DNA from: Salisapilia sapeloensis
Taxonomy: Eukaryota; Oomycota; Peronosporomycetes; Peronosporales; Salisapiliaceae
Assembly: GCA_023334545.1 (NCBI GenBank)
Contig: JAADVB010000042.1
Location: 35,489 to 99,488, forward strand
Reading direction: 5' to 3'
Length of the DNA: 64,000 nt
Shown: positions 43,606-54,600 of the stretch, in pieces
Layout: each line of letters starts with the position of its first letter
How positions within the stretch are numbered: position 1 is the stretch's first letter
Notes under the pieces: generated by a model
Told to the model about the DNA's origin: nothing
What the model saw: the letters and a program-made list of their open reading frames with translations, nothing else
Databases searched by the model: none
Translations under genes and position numbers: made by a program

Positions 43606-43712
43606 GAGTTCTTCGCGTTGGGTGGTCTTGGTATGGTCAAAAGTACTTCTAAGTGTACAGCAAAGACGGAAATGTCTAGCTCGACGACGTATCTCGCCAA
43701 CGGACGAGAGAA

Positions 43713-44110
43713 ATGGTGCTACTGCGCGTTCTGGACAGCACAAGCAGCGGTCGGAAGTGGAGTCCGAATCACCTGATAGTGGATATTTCTGGACGTATAG
43801 CCTGGTGGACTATTATCTATGCACTGCCACAGTCGATACAATGTACTGTGATCCGTTTAGAAGGGCAAGTGTCCGTCGTGTGCCTGATGAGATCTGCTAA
43901 TGCTACTTGCACGAATGAATGCAGGAGCGCGATTGAATATGTTAAATGTACGAAGGAGCTCTTCGATATAAAAGATACGGCTGCGACGCCCCAACAGTTA
44001 CCTTACTTCCATGTTGCTTTACATACGCACAAGACTGTAAGTAGTTTCTACTCGTCGTACAAAGATACTCAAGGGGTATTGCAATGTTGCGTGTGTAGAT
44101 TGTTAAGTAG
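43713..44110 (+). CDS. Small protein of unknown function
   Basis: A 108-codon frame from ATG 43713 ends at a strong donor (GTAAGTAG, 44037). A 62-nt intron to 44098 joins a four-codon last exon (stop TAG 44108-44110), 111 residues in all. Composition looks genuine (HLIVDISGRIAWWTIIYAL, then IQCTVIRLEG), with alternating hydrophobic strands suggesting a small beta-rich fold, but no family is recognised. Support is the open frame, the splice signals and the position divergent from the TBC gene in a compact genome. It could be a chance frame. Confidence 0.4.
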
Positions 44111-44488
44111 ATGGTAATGTCTACGCCAAGACTGAGAAGCTGCGCAAGGACCGGATCTAAGTCGATCGTTTGTGGGTGTATTTGCTCCCAACTTGAAAAG
44201 CTTCAGACAATTGGACATTTGGCCAGATCTAAGCACTAGAAAAGTATCCAAAGTAGGTGAGAAAACAGAGCTTGCGAAGGCGTGCACATAAGAGTACAGA
44301 GGTTGGCACTAGTAGACAAGGGAGGTGTATGAATACATGTAGTAGAATGGTAGTACAAACTTGTAATTGCATTAGAACGAGAAAGGCAAATGAAAGATGA
44401 AGATAAAGAGCCTTTTAAACTACTCTGTCCAAGTGACAACATATTCACGCACATACATGGTACGGATTCCACCTGGTGGTTGCCAACA
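44111..44488. other. Spacer between convergent genes
   Basis: About 380 bp without a supportable frame or RNA gene, between the small 43713-44110 gene and the HTH gene on the minus strand. Confidence 0.45.
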
Positions 44489-45331
44489 CTATGGTGTCGT
44501 CTTCCTCTTTTTGCGTCCAACGGCAAGATTATGGCGCTGCATGAAGCGAGAGATCCAGTTGGAGGATGGTACAAATTGCTTGTCTTCGAAAAGCTGGTTG
44601 GCAGCCGTTGCGATCCACTCTTTCGATACCGTACCTGTCTTCTGTCGCTGACGGATAATTGACACGAGTATCTCTTCTTCGTCCGCCATCAGCTTCGGTT
44701 TCCGTCCGCCACCAGAAATCCGAGTTCGTACCTCGTCACCATTCAAGATAAGGTCACGATTTTGCCACCACTTTCGAATACAAGAAGATGGAACGTGTTG
44801 CTGCTTGTCTGCAAAATGCTTATCTGCCCGAGAGGGCATGCCCTCACCTTCGGTCTGTATCCACCGAATGACCTCCTGCTTGAAACTAATTGGCCAGCTA
44901 TGTCTTTTCGTTTTGCTAGAGCTACTTTCATACTTTGTCTGTTGTGTGATAATGGATGCGGAAGCTTCTGACATTGTCTGTATGTCCATCGAAAGCGATG
45001 GGTTGGTAGTCGGTGGGACGTCCGACGTCGATTTGTCGCCAGTAGCAGGTTCGTCGACATGATTGAGCTCTAACCTAGTTGTTTCCGTTGGTGACGGGTC
45101 AGAGATGGCTACAGAAGAGTGTATATTGGACTCAGACAGCATGGAAGCTATCGTGTCATTCGATGGCGCTGGTTTGATATCAGCATCCTTCTGAGTATGA
45201 CGATTGCGAGCCTTGACGAGACTCAATAGATGTTCGAGCGTTTCCTCCAGCGTATCATTGGCATAGGCTTCACCGATCATGGTAGCCATTGCGATGGATG
45301 AAGGAAAGCAGGTGTCCTCCGTCGTGCTCAT
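44489..45331 (-). CDS. CENP-B/Tc5-type helix-turn-helix protein (pogo-like transposase-derived)
   Basis: One exon, 280 residues from ATG 45331 (a GTG precedes it). The N-terminal 135 residues are Ser/Thr-rich and probably disordered. Then come SWPISFKQEVIRWIQTEGEG...IRKWWQNRDLI, a psq/pogo-like HTH, and GGGRKPKLMADEEEILVSIIRQ...VSKEWI...FVPSSNWISRFMQRHNL, which is the second HTH of the CENP-B/Tc5 type. The protein ends directly after it (GRKKRKTTP), where a pogo transposase would carry its DDE domain. So only the DNA-binding half is kept, as in CENP-B and other domesticated pogo proteins. It probably binds a specific DNA motif in the nucleus; a role at centromeres is only an analogy. Confidence 0.78.
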   Translation of the reverse strand: MSTTEDTCFPSSIAMATMIGEAYANDTLEETLEHLLSLVKARNRHTQKDADIKPAPSNDTIASMLSESNIHSSVAISDPSPTETTRLELNHVDEPATGDKSTSDVPPTTNPSLSMDIQTMSEASASIITQQTKYESSSSKTKRHSWPISFKQEVIRWIQTEGEGMPSRADKHFADKQQHVPSSCIRKWWQNRDLILNGDEVRTRISGGGRKPKLMADEEEILVSIIRQRQKTGTVSKEWIATAANQLFEDKQFVPSSNWISRFMQRHNLAVGRKKRKTTP

Positions 45332-45463
45332 CACTTGACCTCCAATTTACAAGCCTCTTATCTTTTATTTTGGTTCATACGCTATCGACTGGTCAAATGA
45401 TTCGATGAGGCATACTTTAATCAAGTGACCACACATTAAAGTGGACACCAAACTTGGAAGACG

Positions 45464-46527
45464 ATGGCTCGAGTCGTTTGCATTCTGTCTCCAGCTAAAA
45501 GCCTCGATACTTCGTTGCCAGTGATTAAAAAATGTTCCCAGCCATCTATGCTTGAGAGTGCGGATGAATTGGTATGACTTTTGTTGTAAATGATGTCATT
45601 TAAGACCGCTTTTATGACGATTGGGACCATGATCAGATTGACATTCTTCGCAAGAAGTCTCAGAAGCAAGTCCAGTCTCTCCTTGGCGTTAGTGCCAACC
45701 TAGCTAAACTCAATTACGATCGGTATGGTAACTATTAACACTATTTCTTTAGTACGACCACTTACAAGTATGATTCAATGCTAGCTACCAGAGCTTTATG
45801 AAAAGTGACGAAGCGAAAAAGGTGACAGAGCCGACAGACACGTTCAAACAAGCTGCGTTGGCGTTTGACGGTCCAGCCTTCCAAGGCCTGGAAGCTTCAA
45901 AATGGTCCGATGACGATCTCGAGTATGCTCAAAGCCACTTGCGTATTCTATGTGGCCTATATGGTACGCGCACACATGCTTGATCAAGCACTTCTTGCCT
46001 CATTTATATCTGTAGGAGCGTTGCGTCCATTGGATTTGATCCAGCCATATCGACTAGAGATGGGTCAGAAGCTTGACAATCCCAAGGGCAAGGACCTGTA
46101 CTCTTACTGGGGTTCCTCCATTGCTACTGAAAGCCTTAATCCGCTATTTCGCTCGGGTGACGGCGAGAAAATTATTGTCAATGTCGCGTCCAATGAATAC
46201 TCCAAGAGTGTGGACGAGGAGGCGCTAGCAGACGATATTCGCGTCATTCAATGTGTCTTCCAGGATGGCGGCAAAGTGAAAGCAGCCTATGCCAAGCGAG
46301 CTCGAGGCCTTATGTGCCGTTATATTGTGCAAGGTCGAGTGGAAACCTTGGAAAAGATCAAAGCATTTGACGTCGAAGGGTATGTGTTCCAAGAAGACGC
46401 TTCGGACGATAAAACGCTTGTGTTCAACCGTAGTCCAGATAAGCAAAAGGCAGTGTTAGCAGAGATCCGAGCGAAGCGGAAGCGAGACAAGGAGAGTGGC
46501 ACCTCGAAAAAACAAAAAGTCGAATGA
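45464..46527 (+). CDS. YaaA-family protein (DUF328/UPF0246)
   Basis: Four exons (45464-45571, 45637-45722, 45785-45963, 46016-46527) with introns of 65, 62 and 52 nt give 294 residues, close to the 255-260 of bacterial YaaA. The protein starts [11 protein letters not shown] and continues through [48 protein letters not shown] (rebuilt across the last intron), [21 protein letters not shown] and YAKRARGLM, the family's conserved blocks. In E. coli YaaA lowers free iron and protects DNA during peroxide stress, and it has a DNA-binding fold. The Lys-rich tail ([18 protein letters not shown]) is an extra that looks like a nuclear localisation signal. The RRP1 gene starts 112 bp downstream. Confidence 0.9.
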
Positions 46528-46639
46528 GGTTGTTCGAAGGTTGCGTTTTGAATGGTGTTGGATTGGCATAAAATCAATATTTTTAGCCAGTAAAATTTGT
46601 CCACTTTTACTGGCCGTCATACTACCAAGTGACCAAGTG

Positions 46640-48572
46640 ATGGAGAACGCCGCGTCTCGTTTCGGCCAGCGCCTTGCGCACACAGGTTCGTATTTGATCC
46701 TCTCAATAAGCTCATGCAGCTGTACTCTACTGTTTCTTCATGATGTGATGAATTGACCATTGCAAATATAATAGAGAAAAAGTATCGGGACCAAGCTCTA
46801 CGCAAGCTCACATCGTATCTGACACAGCGGTCTACTTGGACTGCGTTGGAATTGGATAAGCTATGGAAAGCCATTTTCTACTGTACGTTCAAGTTTGGTG
46901 ATAGCACTGTTCTCTGTGATACTATTATCTCTTGATTAGGCATGTGGATGAGCGACAAGCCCAAGGTCCAGCAAGAGTTGGCAGCCAATCTGGCTCAATT
47001 GATGCACAAGATTCCTTCCACCGACATTGCTCTGGAATTTATCCACAGTTTCTTCCGTACGATGCACCGAGAGTGGCCTGGTCTCGACCAACTACGGTAT
47101 TATGCTTCTTCCATACGTCGCTTGTGCATGCACTCATCCTCTCGCATAGATTGGACAAGTTCTACTTTCTCTTCCGTCAATTCCTGCATGAATCAGTTGC
47201 TCTCTTGGCTGCAAATGACTGGAACCTCCAGTACGTCGAGACGTTCGTATCGATGCTGTCGACGGAGATTGTGAGTCAGAAGCCGAACGGACTTCGTCTC
47301 CATATTTCAGACATTTTCATTGAAGAAGTGTTTACTGCTGGTGGAGACAGTATCTCTACACCTTCCTTTATGCTTTTGCTTGAACCGTTCTTCTCTCTCT
47401 TGTCTTCTGAGTACGATCGTGCTGTCTACAAGCGTATTCATGAGAATATCTTCACTTCTCTAGTGGACGAGTATGAGTTTGCCGACTCGGTCGAGAAAGA
47501 TGACGTGTCGGATGACAAGGAAGGAGATGAGACGGATGAAGAGGAAGAGACGAAGAAGTTTGCGAACGTCGAAGTGCGATACGTCCAGCACCGTATCTTC
47601 CGTATCGCAGCGGCGGATGACACGGTCGAGCGAAACCGCAGTCAGCTGTATGAGCTCTACAACAAGTTCTACAGCGCGACGCATGTGGATTCATTCAAGG
47701 CTGGAGAGAAGGAGGAGAAGAAGCTTCAGGCTGAGGTTGAGAAGAAACGCAAGAAGGATCAGCGCAAGCGAAAGCAGGAAGAAGTCAAGGTAGAGGAGAC
47801 GGAAGAGCAAGAGAAGGCGACAAAAAAGCAAAAGAAGAGCAAGGAGTCTGCTCCCGTGGAGGAAGTTGAAAAGTCTAAGAAAAAGACTAAGAAGCAGAAC
47901 ACGGATGAGCCGGCAGTCGTAGAAACCAAGAAGAGTAAGAAGAAGACGACAGAGGATTCGGCAGTCGTAGAGACAAAGAAGAGTAAGAAGAAGAAGACGG
48001 ATGACTCGGAAATTGTGGAAACGAAGAAGAGTAAGAAGCAGGTGGCGGAGGCTCCTGCTGAAAAGGAAAAGGAGAAGTCGAAAAAGAAAGACAAGAAGCG
48101 GAAAGCGGATGAAATGGCGGACACACAGGTGAAGACGCCAGAGACTAGCAAGAAAGCAAAGGAGGCAGAGGATCCGAACGTTGTCATCCGCAGTGGAAAG
48201 AAGTTCCAACGATGCTCTTCCTGCAGAGGTTTCGGCAAAGGCTTTATCCCGAAGAACAAGACCATGTGCAGACACTGTGAGCGAGCTGCATCTTCCTCCA
48301 AGCAAGCGAAGAACAAGACAAAGAAAGTGAAGAAGAAGCAGGAGAAGCAGGCGAACATGGATGCCGAGGAAGAGAAGAAGGCCAATGCGAAGAAAGTGAC
48401 GTTCGGAACGAACAAAGCACTCAAGCACGAGGTGTCTGTGAAAAGGCTCAAGGCGTCTGCGAAGAAGAAAGCGGACGACGAAGCTTTGGCCAAGTCGATC
48501 AAGGGCGTTCTGAAGAAATCTGACGCGCCCAAGGTCAAGAAAGGAAAGAAACGTGCGGCAGACTTCTTTTAA
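46640..48572 (+). CDS. RRP1: Ribosomal RNA processing protein 1 (RRP1/NOP52)
   Basis: Four exons (46640-46685, 46775-46882, 46940-47096, 47150-48572), introns 89, 57 and 53 nt, 577 residues. The N-terminal 210 residues rebuild the NOP52 domain: FGQRLAHTEKKYRDQALRKL, LWKAIFYCMWMSDKP.VQ.ELA, FFRTMHREWPGLD, LRLDKFYFLFRQFL, each formed across a splice. RRP1 acts in the nucleolus in 27S pre-rRNA processing and 60S assembly. The C-terminal 300 residues are Lys/Glu-rich with a repeated VETKKSKKK unit, a typical nucleolar tail. Near residue 470 is a CSSCRGFGKGF...CRHC segment, a zinc-ribbon-like pair of CxxC knuckles that I do not associate with RRP1. It converges with EPG5, 78 bp between stops. Confidence 0.87.
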
Positions 48573-48650
48573 CTCCTCACGAACAATAGACAACAGGGAT
48601 GCATTTTGAATCAACGTCGACTCGATGTACTTGCTAAAAATTCACTTTAC

Positions 48651-51600
48651 TTAAATGGTACTTTTGACCAGCAACCAGCTTTGACTCGGGTACATGCGTG
48701 CGAAGAGGCTGACGAAGAACTCGTCCTGATCTGCCAAGCTTCGGTTCGGGTCCCGTGCAAACTGGAGTAGCCATTCGACCCTCTTCCCTAGTTGCAGACA
48801 GTCCTTGCTGCCCATTAATTGTTCCAGTTTCTTGATCTCAGCCTCCGTGGTTGCGGACACGTGTAAAGGTACACGGTCCGAGTCTCGTAATGGTGTACTT
48901 TGCTTTGTCTGCAGTCGTAGATAAATGCCTGAAACCATCGCGGACAAGTGGAACTCAACGCCATGGGCCAAAGCACCACCCATGCCAATAGCTTTCATCA
49001 GACCATGATTCTTCCGCTCATCTCCAAGCACAAGCAGTCGTTCTGCTAGTTGCCGGAGTGTCTGCTTTCGAACCGGTAGTGATAAATGCGGTGCTAAGGC
49101 TACATTAACGACATTGCTCAATTCTGCGGCGAGGTACATGACCTTTCGTTCGACTTGCACACCAGAGTTCCTCGGCAACTCAAACTGCTGAATCCACGCC
49201 AAGAGTTTCCCAACAAGTCCGACCGCAACGCTCTCGGTTAAAGTCGGTGCTTGCTTGAGCTGTTGGAGGAAGAGAACTTGTAGTGTCAGCAAACTGCCAG
49301 ATTCTAGACAAGCCTCTTCAAACTCATCCACGCTCAGTTCCGGTACAGTCAGCTTCGACACAACGTCTTCCCATCCTCCTCGACGTTCCTCAATCAACCA
49401 CCTCTCGATGCTCTTTTCGCTAACCTGACTCATCACATGCACAGAGGCAACAGCACGACCACAGGCCGATAGACAACACAGCTCTCCACCACGGAACCCT
49501 AAAAAGCTCCACAAGAGTCGACCTAGCGGATCTCCAATCGCTTCGACTGCTGCCCAAGACGATGCGTCTGCCGGGATACTACTAGATTCTTCTCCACCAG
49601 AGGAACAGGGAGAACTGTCGCTCCAGTTGCCAGAGTTTCGACGAGGACGCCGCTTCTTCTTGTTCCGCCCGTTGGATGCAAAGTCCCGGACAAGGCCATC
49701 CAGTTCCACTAGAATCACATTTCCATTCTTGGTCCACGTAGCGCTGATAGTCGGTGTGGATGCACTGCGTTGTGTGGCGAAGAAGTCGTCTACGAGAGAC
49801 AGGTTACAGAATCGGAGGATACCGATGATGGTCTTTTCAATCGGTCGATCACCCACTCGTTCCACTTGTTCCGGATGCTTACACAACTGCACGAGTTCAT
49901 CTAGCTTCTCATACAGGACAGTGCAACTCGCACCAAGGAGAGCCATGAGCCATCCGGATTTGCCACAAGCATCAAAAGCAGCACTCACGCGTGTCTTGTC
50001 GTTCTGTTCGAAGATAGTGTAGATCATGGCGAGGAACTGGTCGATCCGGTCAAAGCAGCCTGATGGAGGCAGCTTCTGATGCTCTGTCGTGGTGATCTCC
50101 GATAGCAACCGGAAGGCTAGTTGGAGCCTCGCAAAGGCATCTTGGATGACAGGAGGAGACTTCATGTGCTGGAATCGATTGTCATTCGACTGGAGAGGGT
50201 CCAGGACTGTGTCTTTCGCATAGTCCAAGAGAGCCTGCAAGTGTACAGTCTCGAGCTCCCAGTTCCGCCACAAGGCCGACTGTTGCTTGACAAAGTTCAC
50301 GAGGTAAGGTGGTAGCCTATTTGCAGACGACGAACTGCTTTGAGAGTTACTTCGGAGCGCACCTGACCGAGTGCTAGTGTCAGGTGGGAAGTCAATGATG
50401 AGATCAATGCACAGCTTGGCAAACGTCAGCAGGAAGTTCGAGACGATGGTCTGCTCTTGTTTCTCCAGCCACGCCTCCGTTTCATCCCATGTCAGTCGAC
50501 ACAGCACCTCCCGTACCATCCACGATACGTACGGGTACGGCGCAGAAGCTTCTGTCTTTTCACATTCGATAGACTCTCGCATCTGCTGCACCACTTCCAG
50601 TGTCAGGACCCAGTGCTCCCATCCAAGTCGTGTTAGGAATTGGTGTAGGAGCTTACACACGTGAGCTGGTGCATTTGGGACCAGCACTTCGAGATAAAAC
50701 GTCCACAATTGCGTCAGTTTATCAGTCTTCGGTGCAATGCTTCCATCGTCATCCGGAATGGGAGACAAGTATTCACGACAGATGCCAACAAAGCTAGCAC
50801 ACAACGTGCTGCCTGTGGAAGCAGATTCCTCTTCGTTCCAAGGACAGCATCGACTAGAGCTTTCATTCGCACTCGCTGGTTCGTAGAGAGTGGATAGGAG
50901 AGGTTCATAGAAAGTTGTGATGAGTCCCCACTGGCGCTTTTGAGGAATGTGCTTGATTAGAGTTGCAAAGAGTTCCAAGAGACTCTTGAGGACACCCAAC
51001 GTCTGTAGGTAGACGAGTGGATAGAGCTTTTCGCTCTTTCCAGCACACTTCCATCGGATGGAGCTGACGTGCTGACTTAGGAACGACACTACGCTCTCAA
51101 TCTCGATGAACGACAGTCGATTCCAGCAAGCGTCTGGAACATTCACGAAAGCCTCCCATGCAGTCGCATCCACTGGTCGTGGCAATAGGGATGCGATCAT
51201 CGCAATGTCGGAGCTATCGTCTGACACATTCAGCGACGTCGTGTTCGCGAATCGATAGTCATCATGGACACCCACGAGTGCTTTTACGACACGCTCAAGA
51301 TGATCTTCCAATCGCTCACTACACACTAGTTTCACTACATTGGAGTATATCTGCAGCAGCTCACGCATGTGGGCATTTGCTCCTTGCCCAGCAGTCTCTT
51401 TTCCTCCTCGCCACGACTCGAGTAGCAGTCGATCAGCTGGGAATTGAGCCGTGAGATCTCCAAGGACAATGGACAAGACGGTTTCCAAATCAAACTTGGA
51501 AGGCGTTGCTTGCTGGAGCCACGAGGAAAAGTCAAAGCGACGTAGCACGGCTAGTTTCTGTTCGCTCGACAGCTTACTGGCAGAGCTAGCACTCAGTAGT

Positions 51601-54600
51601 TTCGAAAAGAGTTGGACGAACCGAGAGGGTGCAGCTGCTGGGAAGAAGCACGGACTTAGGAGGTCAATACGTGTAGGATCGTCGAGCATCAGATCTAACA
51701 AGGCTGCTGTCTCCTGCGCATTCACACCGACAAAGTTCGCACCGAGTTGTCGGATGGCACGCCACAGAGCTTCGCGTAGAGAAGGCAGCATCCTTGCCAG
51801 CTTCGTATCGAGCTTGGTGAGTTCACGGAACCATTCCAGCCCCTTCTCCTGGAGTCGAGCTAGCTTTTTATCTACATCTACAGTCTCTGCTTCTTCCTCA
51901 GTGGTACCAGCCACTTTTGTCTCCTCCTTTTCACGCTCGAGCAGCGGCATTTGAACGTCTAGAGCCTGGACGATGCGATCAATCAGAAGCAGTTGACGGC
52001 ACAACGCTACAGTATCTTGGTCCAAGCCTAGAAAGGCAGGTACATCCAAGTCGACGACTTCTTCGCTACCGACCTGCTGTCCATCGTATGCGTCAGATAG
52101 AGAAACAGAGAGGTTGGGAGGCTGCATGGCACTGAAATCGCAACGATCGGCATGAACGAGAACTGTATCAATGGCTTCCGACACATCTGCATCACGAGAC
52201 CATTCCATAAACTCAAGACGAAAGATTGCAGGCGAACTACAGCTCGTGCCTTCGAGACATGCCCGACTCTGCGTCACTGTACGTGGCTTGCTCGCGTATA
52301 ACTTGGTCGTGTGGTCCATAAGTTCAGCATCGAGTGCAACCAACGTAGACAAGGTCTCGGAGAACTGTGTCGCAGCCTGCTTTAGCGTGGCTGCATTCAG
52401 AGCTGGGGAAGTGGACAAGACGCAACTGCTTTCTGTCACCTGGACGTTTGCAGTCGGTAATGAAGTCAACGACCTTTGCTGCGTTTGCTGACGAGTAGGT
52501 GGTAAAGGTAGACCACTTGAGTCCGCCTTCTCACCTACCGATGGAGCTCTAGTGCGGAACGTACTGAATGTTTCAATGAAATCGTAGTCGTCGTCAAAGA
52601 GCTCATTGTTCGACCCTGTCGTGTCGTCTGTGTTGCTCATACTTACCACGTCATCGTTTCCGTTGTCACAATAAGAAGAGCGACTGGCATGCTGGAGTCC
52701 ACATAGGTTCAGCCATAGAGGTAGCTTATCCCATGTCATGTCGTTTGCATCACAGAGGAGAGCAGCACTTAGACTGAGCACCTGTCGTAGTCTCTGGGCT
52801 TCGAAATGTCTCGGTAAGGAGTCAATCTGGTCTTCCCGCATCCATTTATTCGGATCACTGTCTTCTAGCCATGCATCCATGGCCGTATACAGTTGCGACA
52901 GAGACAGTAAGTGCGTGTACTTCTTGTCCTTGGCATCTACACCGGAAGCTGCCGTCAGTTCCATCTGTGCTTGCGTAGAACAGTGACTAGACAGCATCCG
53001 TAGCTTCTTCTGGAGATTCTGTCGCAGATACGATTGTCCTCTAGACACCTCGGAGCGTTCGAGGAAGTGGTGTCCAAAGAAGCGGGAGCAACTGTCGGAT
53101 GCAAAGTAGAGTGCGAAGAGCACTTGCCAGAAGAGTACTTGCAGTGGCTCTTCCTCTGGTAGCTCTAAACAGTACTCGCACCACCGGTAGAACTTAAACT
53201 CGGCCAATGTATCGAATGTGGTGTGTGCGTATCGAAGGGCCTTCTCCTGTCGAACGGTATCCGTAACGATTTCGTCCGACTCACTCGGGAGGGTGCTGAG
53301 GCCCACTTCGTGCAGCGCAGCAGCAATGTCACCTTCTTCCAACGCCATTCTCTCCAGCGTCGACATCGTTTCTGGTTCATGCTGGATCATCAGCTGACCA
53401 AACGCAGATAACAACGGTGCCTCTTGTCTCGTCTCGACCATAAGCGACCAGAACGAGAGACTAGGACAGCTGCCAACGTACTGCGCAACATTCAGCGCGC
53501 CTCCAAAGAGTGACTGAAACGTTAGTGAAGGAGAGGAAGCTGGTAGGAAGCTAACAACCGGCGGTCGCTCTGCATCTACACCAACTTCCGACTCGCTCTG
53601 CGGCTGCAGAATTACTTGCTCTAGTTTGGAACAATACTGCTTGAAGGCTACTACCAGACCGGACAATAGACTCCATAGTAGACTCTCATGGCGCTTACTC
53701 TGCTTACGCATATACTGATTCATGGCGCCTTGCAACAGCACATCCATTACTTTTCGCAGTCCAGGATGCTCAAACCAAACAGGCGTTTCTAGAGTATATT
53801 CAAACCACGTGCGAATCGTATCTTCCATCCCACTGGCACATAGCTCCATTTCACGCTGAAGAGCCATGCACAAGGAGCGTATGGAATCGCCTTCCTCTGG
53901 ACTCGACGACATGATGCCAATAGTACTACTTGATCTAGCAACAGGAATTAAGGAAGAACTACGGATGGACAGTAACTCTGTGATGGACGTTGCGTCCGCA
54001 GATGCGAGGGGTCCAGTCGACTTGTCATGTCGCCACAGCCAAGACATGGCGCCATGGAGCAAGGCTGTGGTGGATAGAGATCCTGCAGACGCGAGTGGAA
54101 AAGTGTCATCAGCAAGAGACGGCAGTGCAATGGGATGCACGAAACGAGAGTGATTGCGTACGAAGCGTAGTCTCGCAAGCACCTTCTTCCGCGCCGCTTG
54201 TTCCCACGTCATGATGTATCCGTTCTGTAGGATCTCTTCCATATTCCGCAACTCGACTTCGTTAATATACGCGTACTTGTACAAAACATGGAGAAGACGT
54301 AATAAGTCATCCAGGGAAAGAGATTCGAGTGCTTTCATGCAACGCTTCTCCTCCCACTCGACAAACGTTACTCTCGCTTCTGCTTCAGACCCAACGACGT
54401 GGTCTAGCAGATGCAGTTTGGCGCGCACAGCCAAGACGTTCTGTATGACTTGTACACTAGCAGCAAACTGATTGTTCTGGAGGAGAATCACGAGAGGTTC
54501 CCATCGATCCAATCGACTAGAGTACAAAAAGGTAGTGATCTGACAGATGACATACGCGACGATCGGGTCCGTCGTCAGAGTGCTCGAATCTTTTGTCTCA

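Noticed and set aside
45436-45669. Minus-strand 77-codon frame opposite the first YaaA exons
   Set aside because: The plus strand there encodes conserved YaaA sequence split by introns; the minus frame is incidental.
46932-47149. Reading RRP1 as a single exon starting at 46932
   Set aside because: That frame reads through an intron; the NOP52 blocks appear only with exons 46640-46685, 46775-46882 and 46940-47096.
47691-48614. Leu/Arg-rich minus-strand frame of 307 codons
   Set aside because: It is the antisense of the Lys/Glu-rich tail of RRP1; the composition is a mirror of AAG/GAG codons, not a membrane protein.
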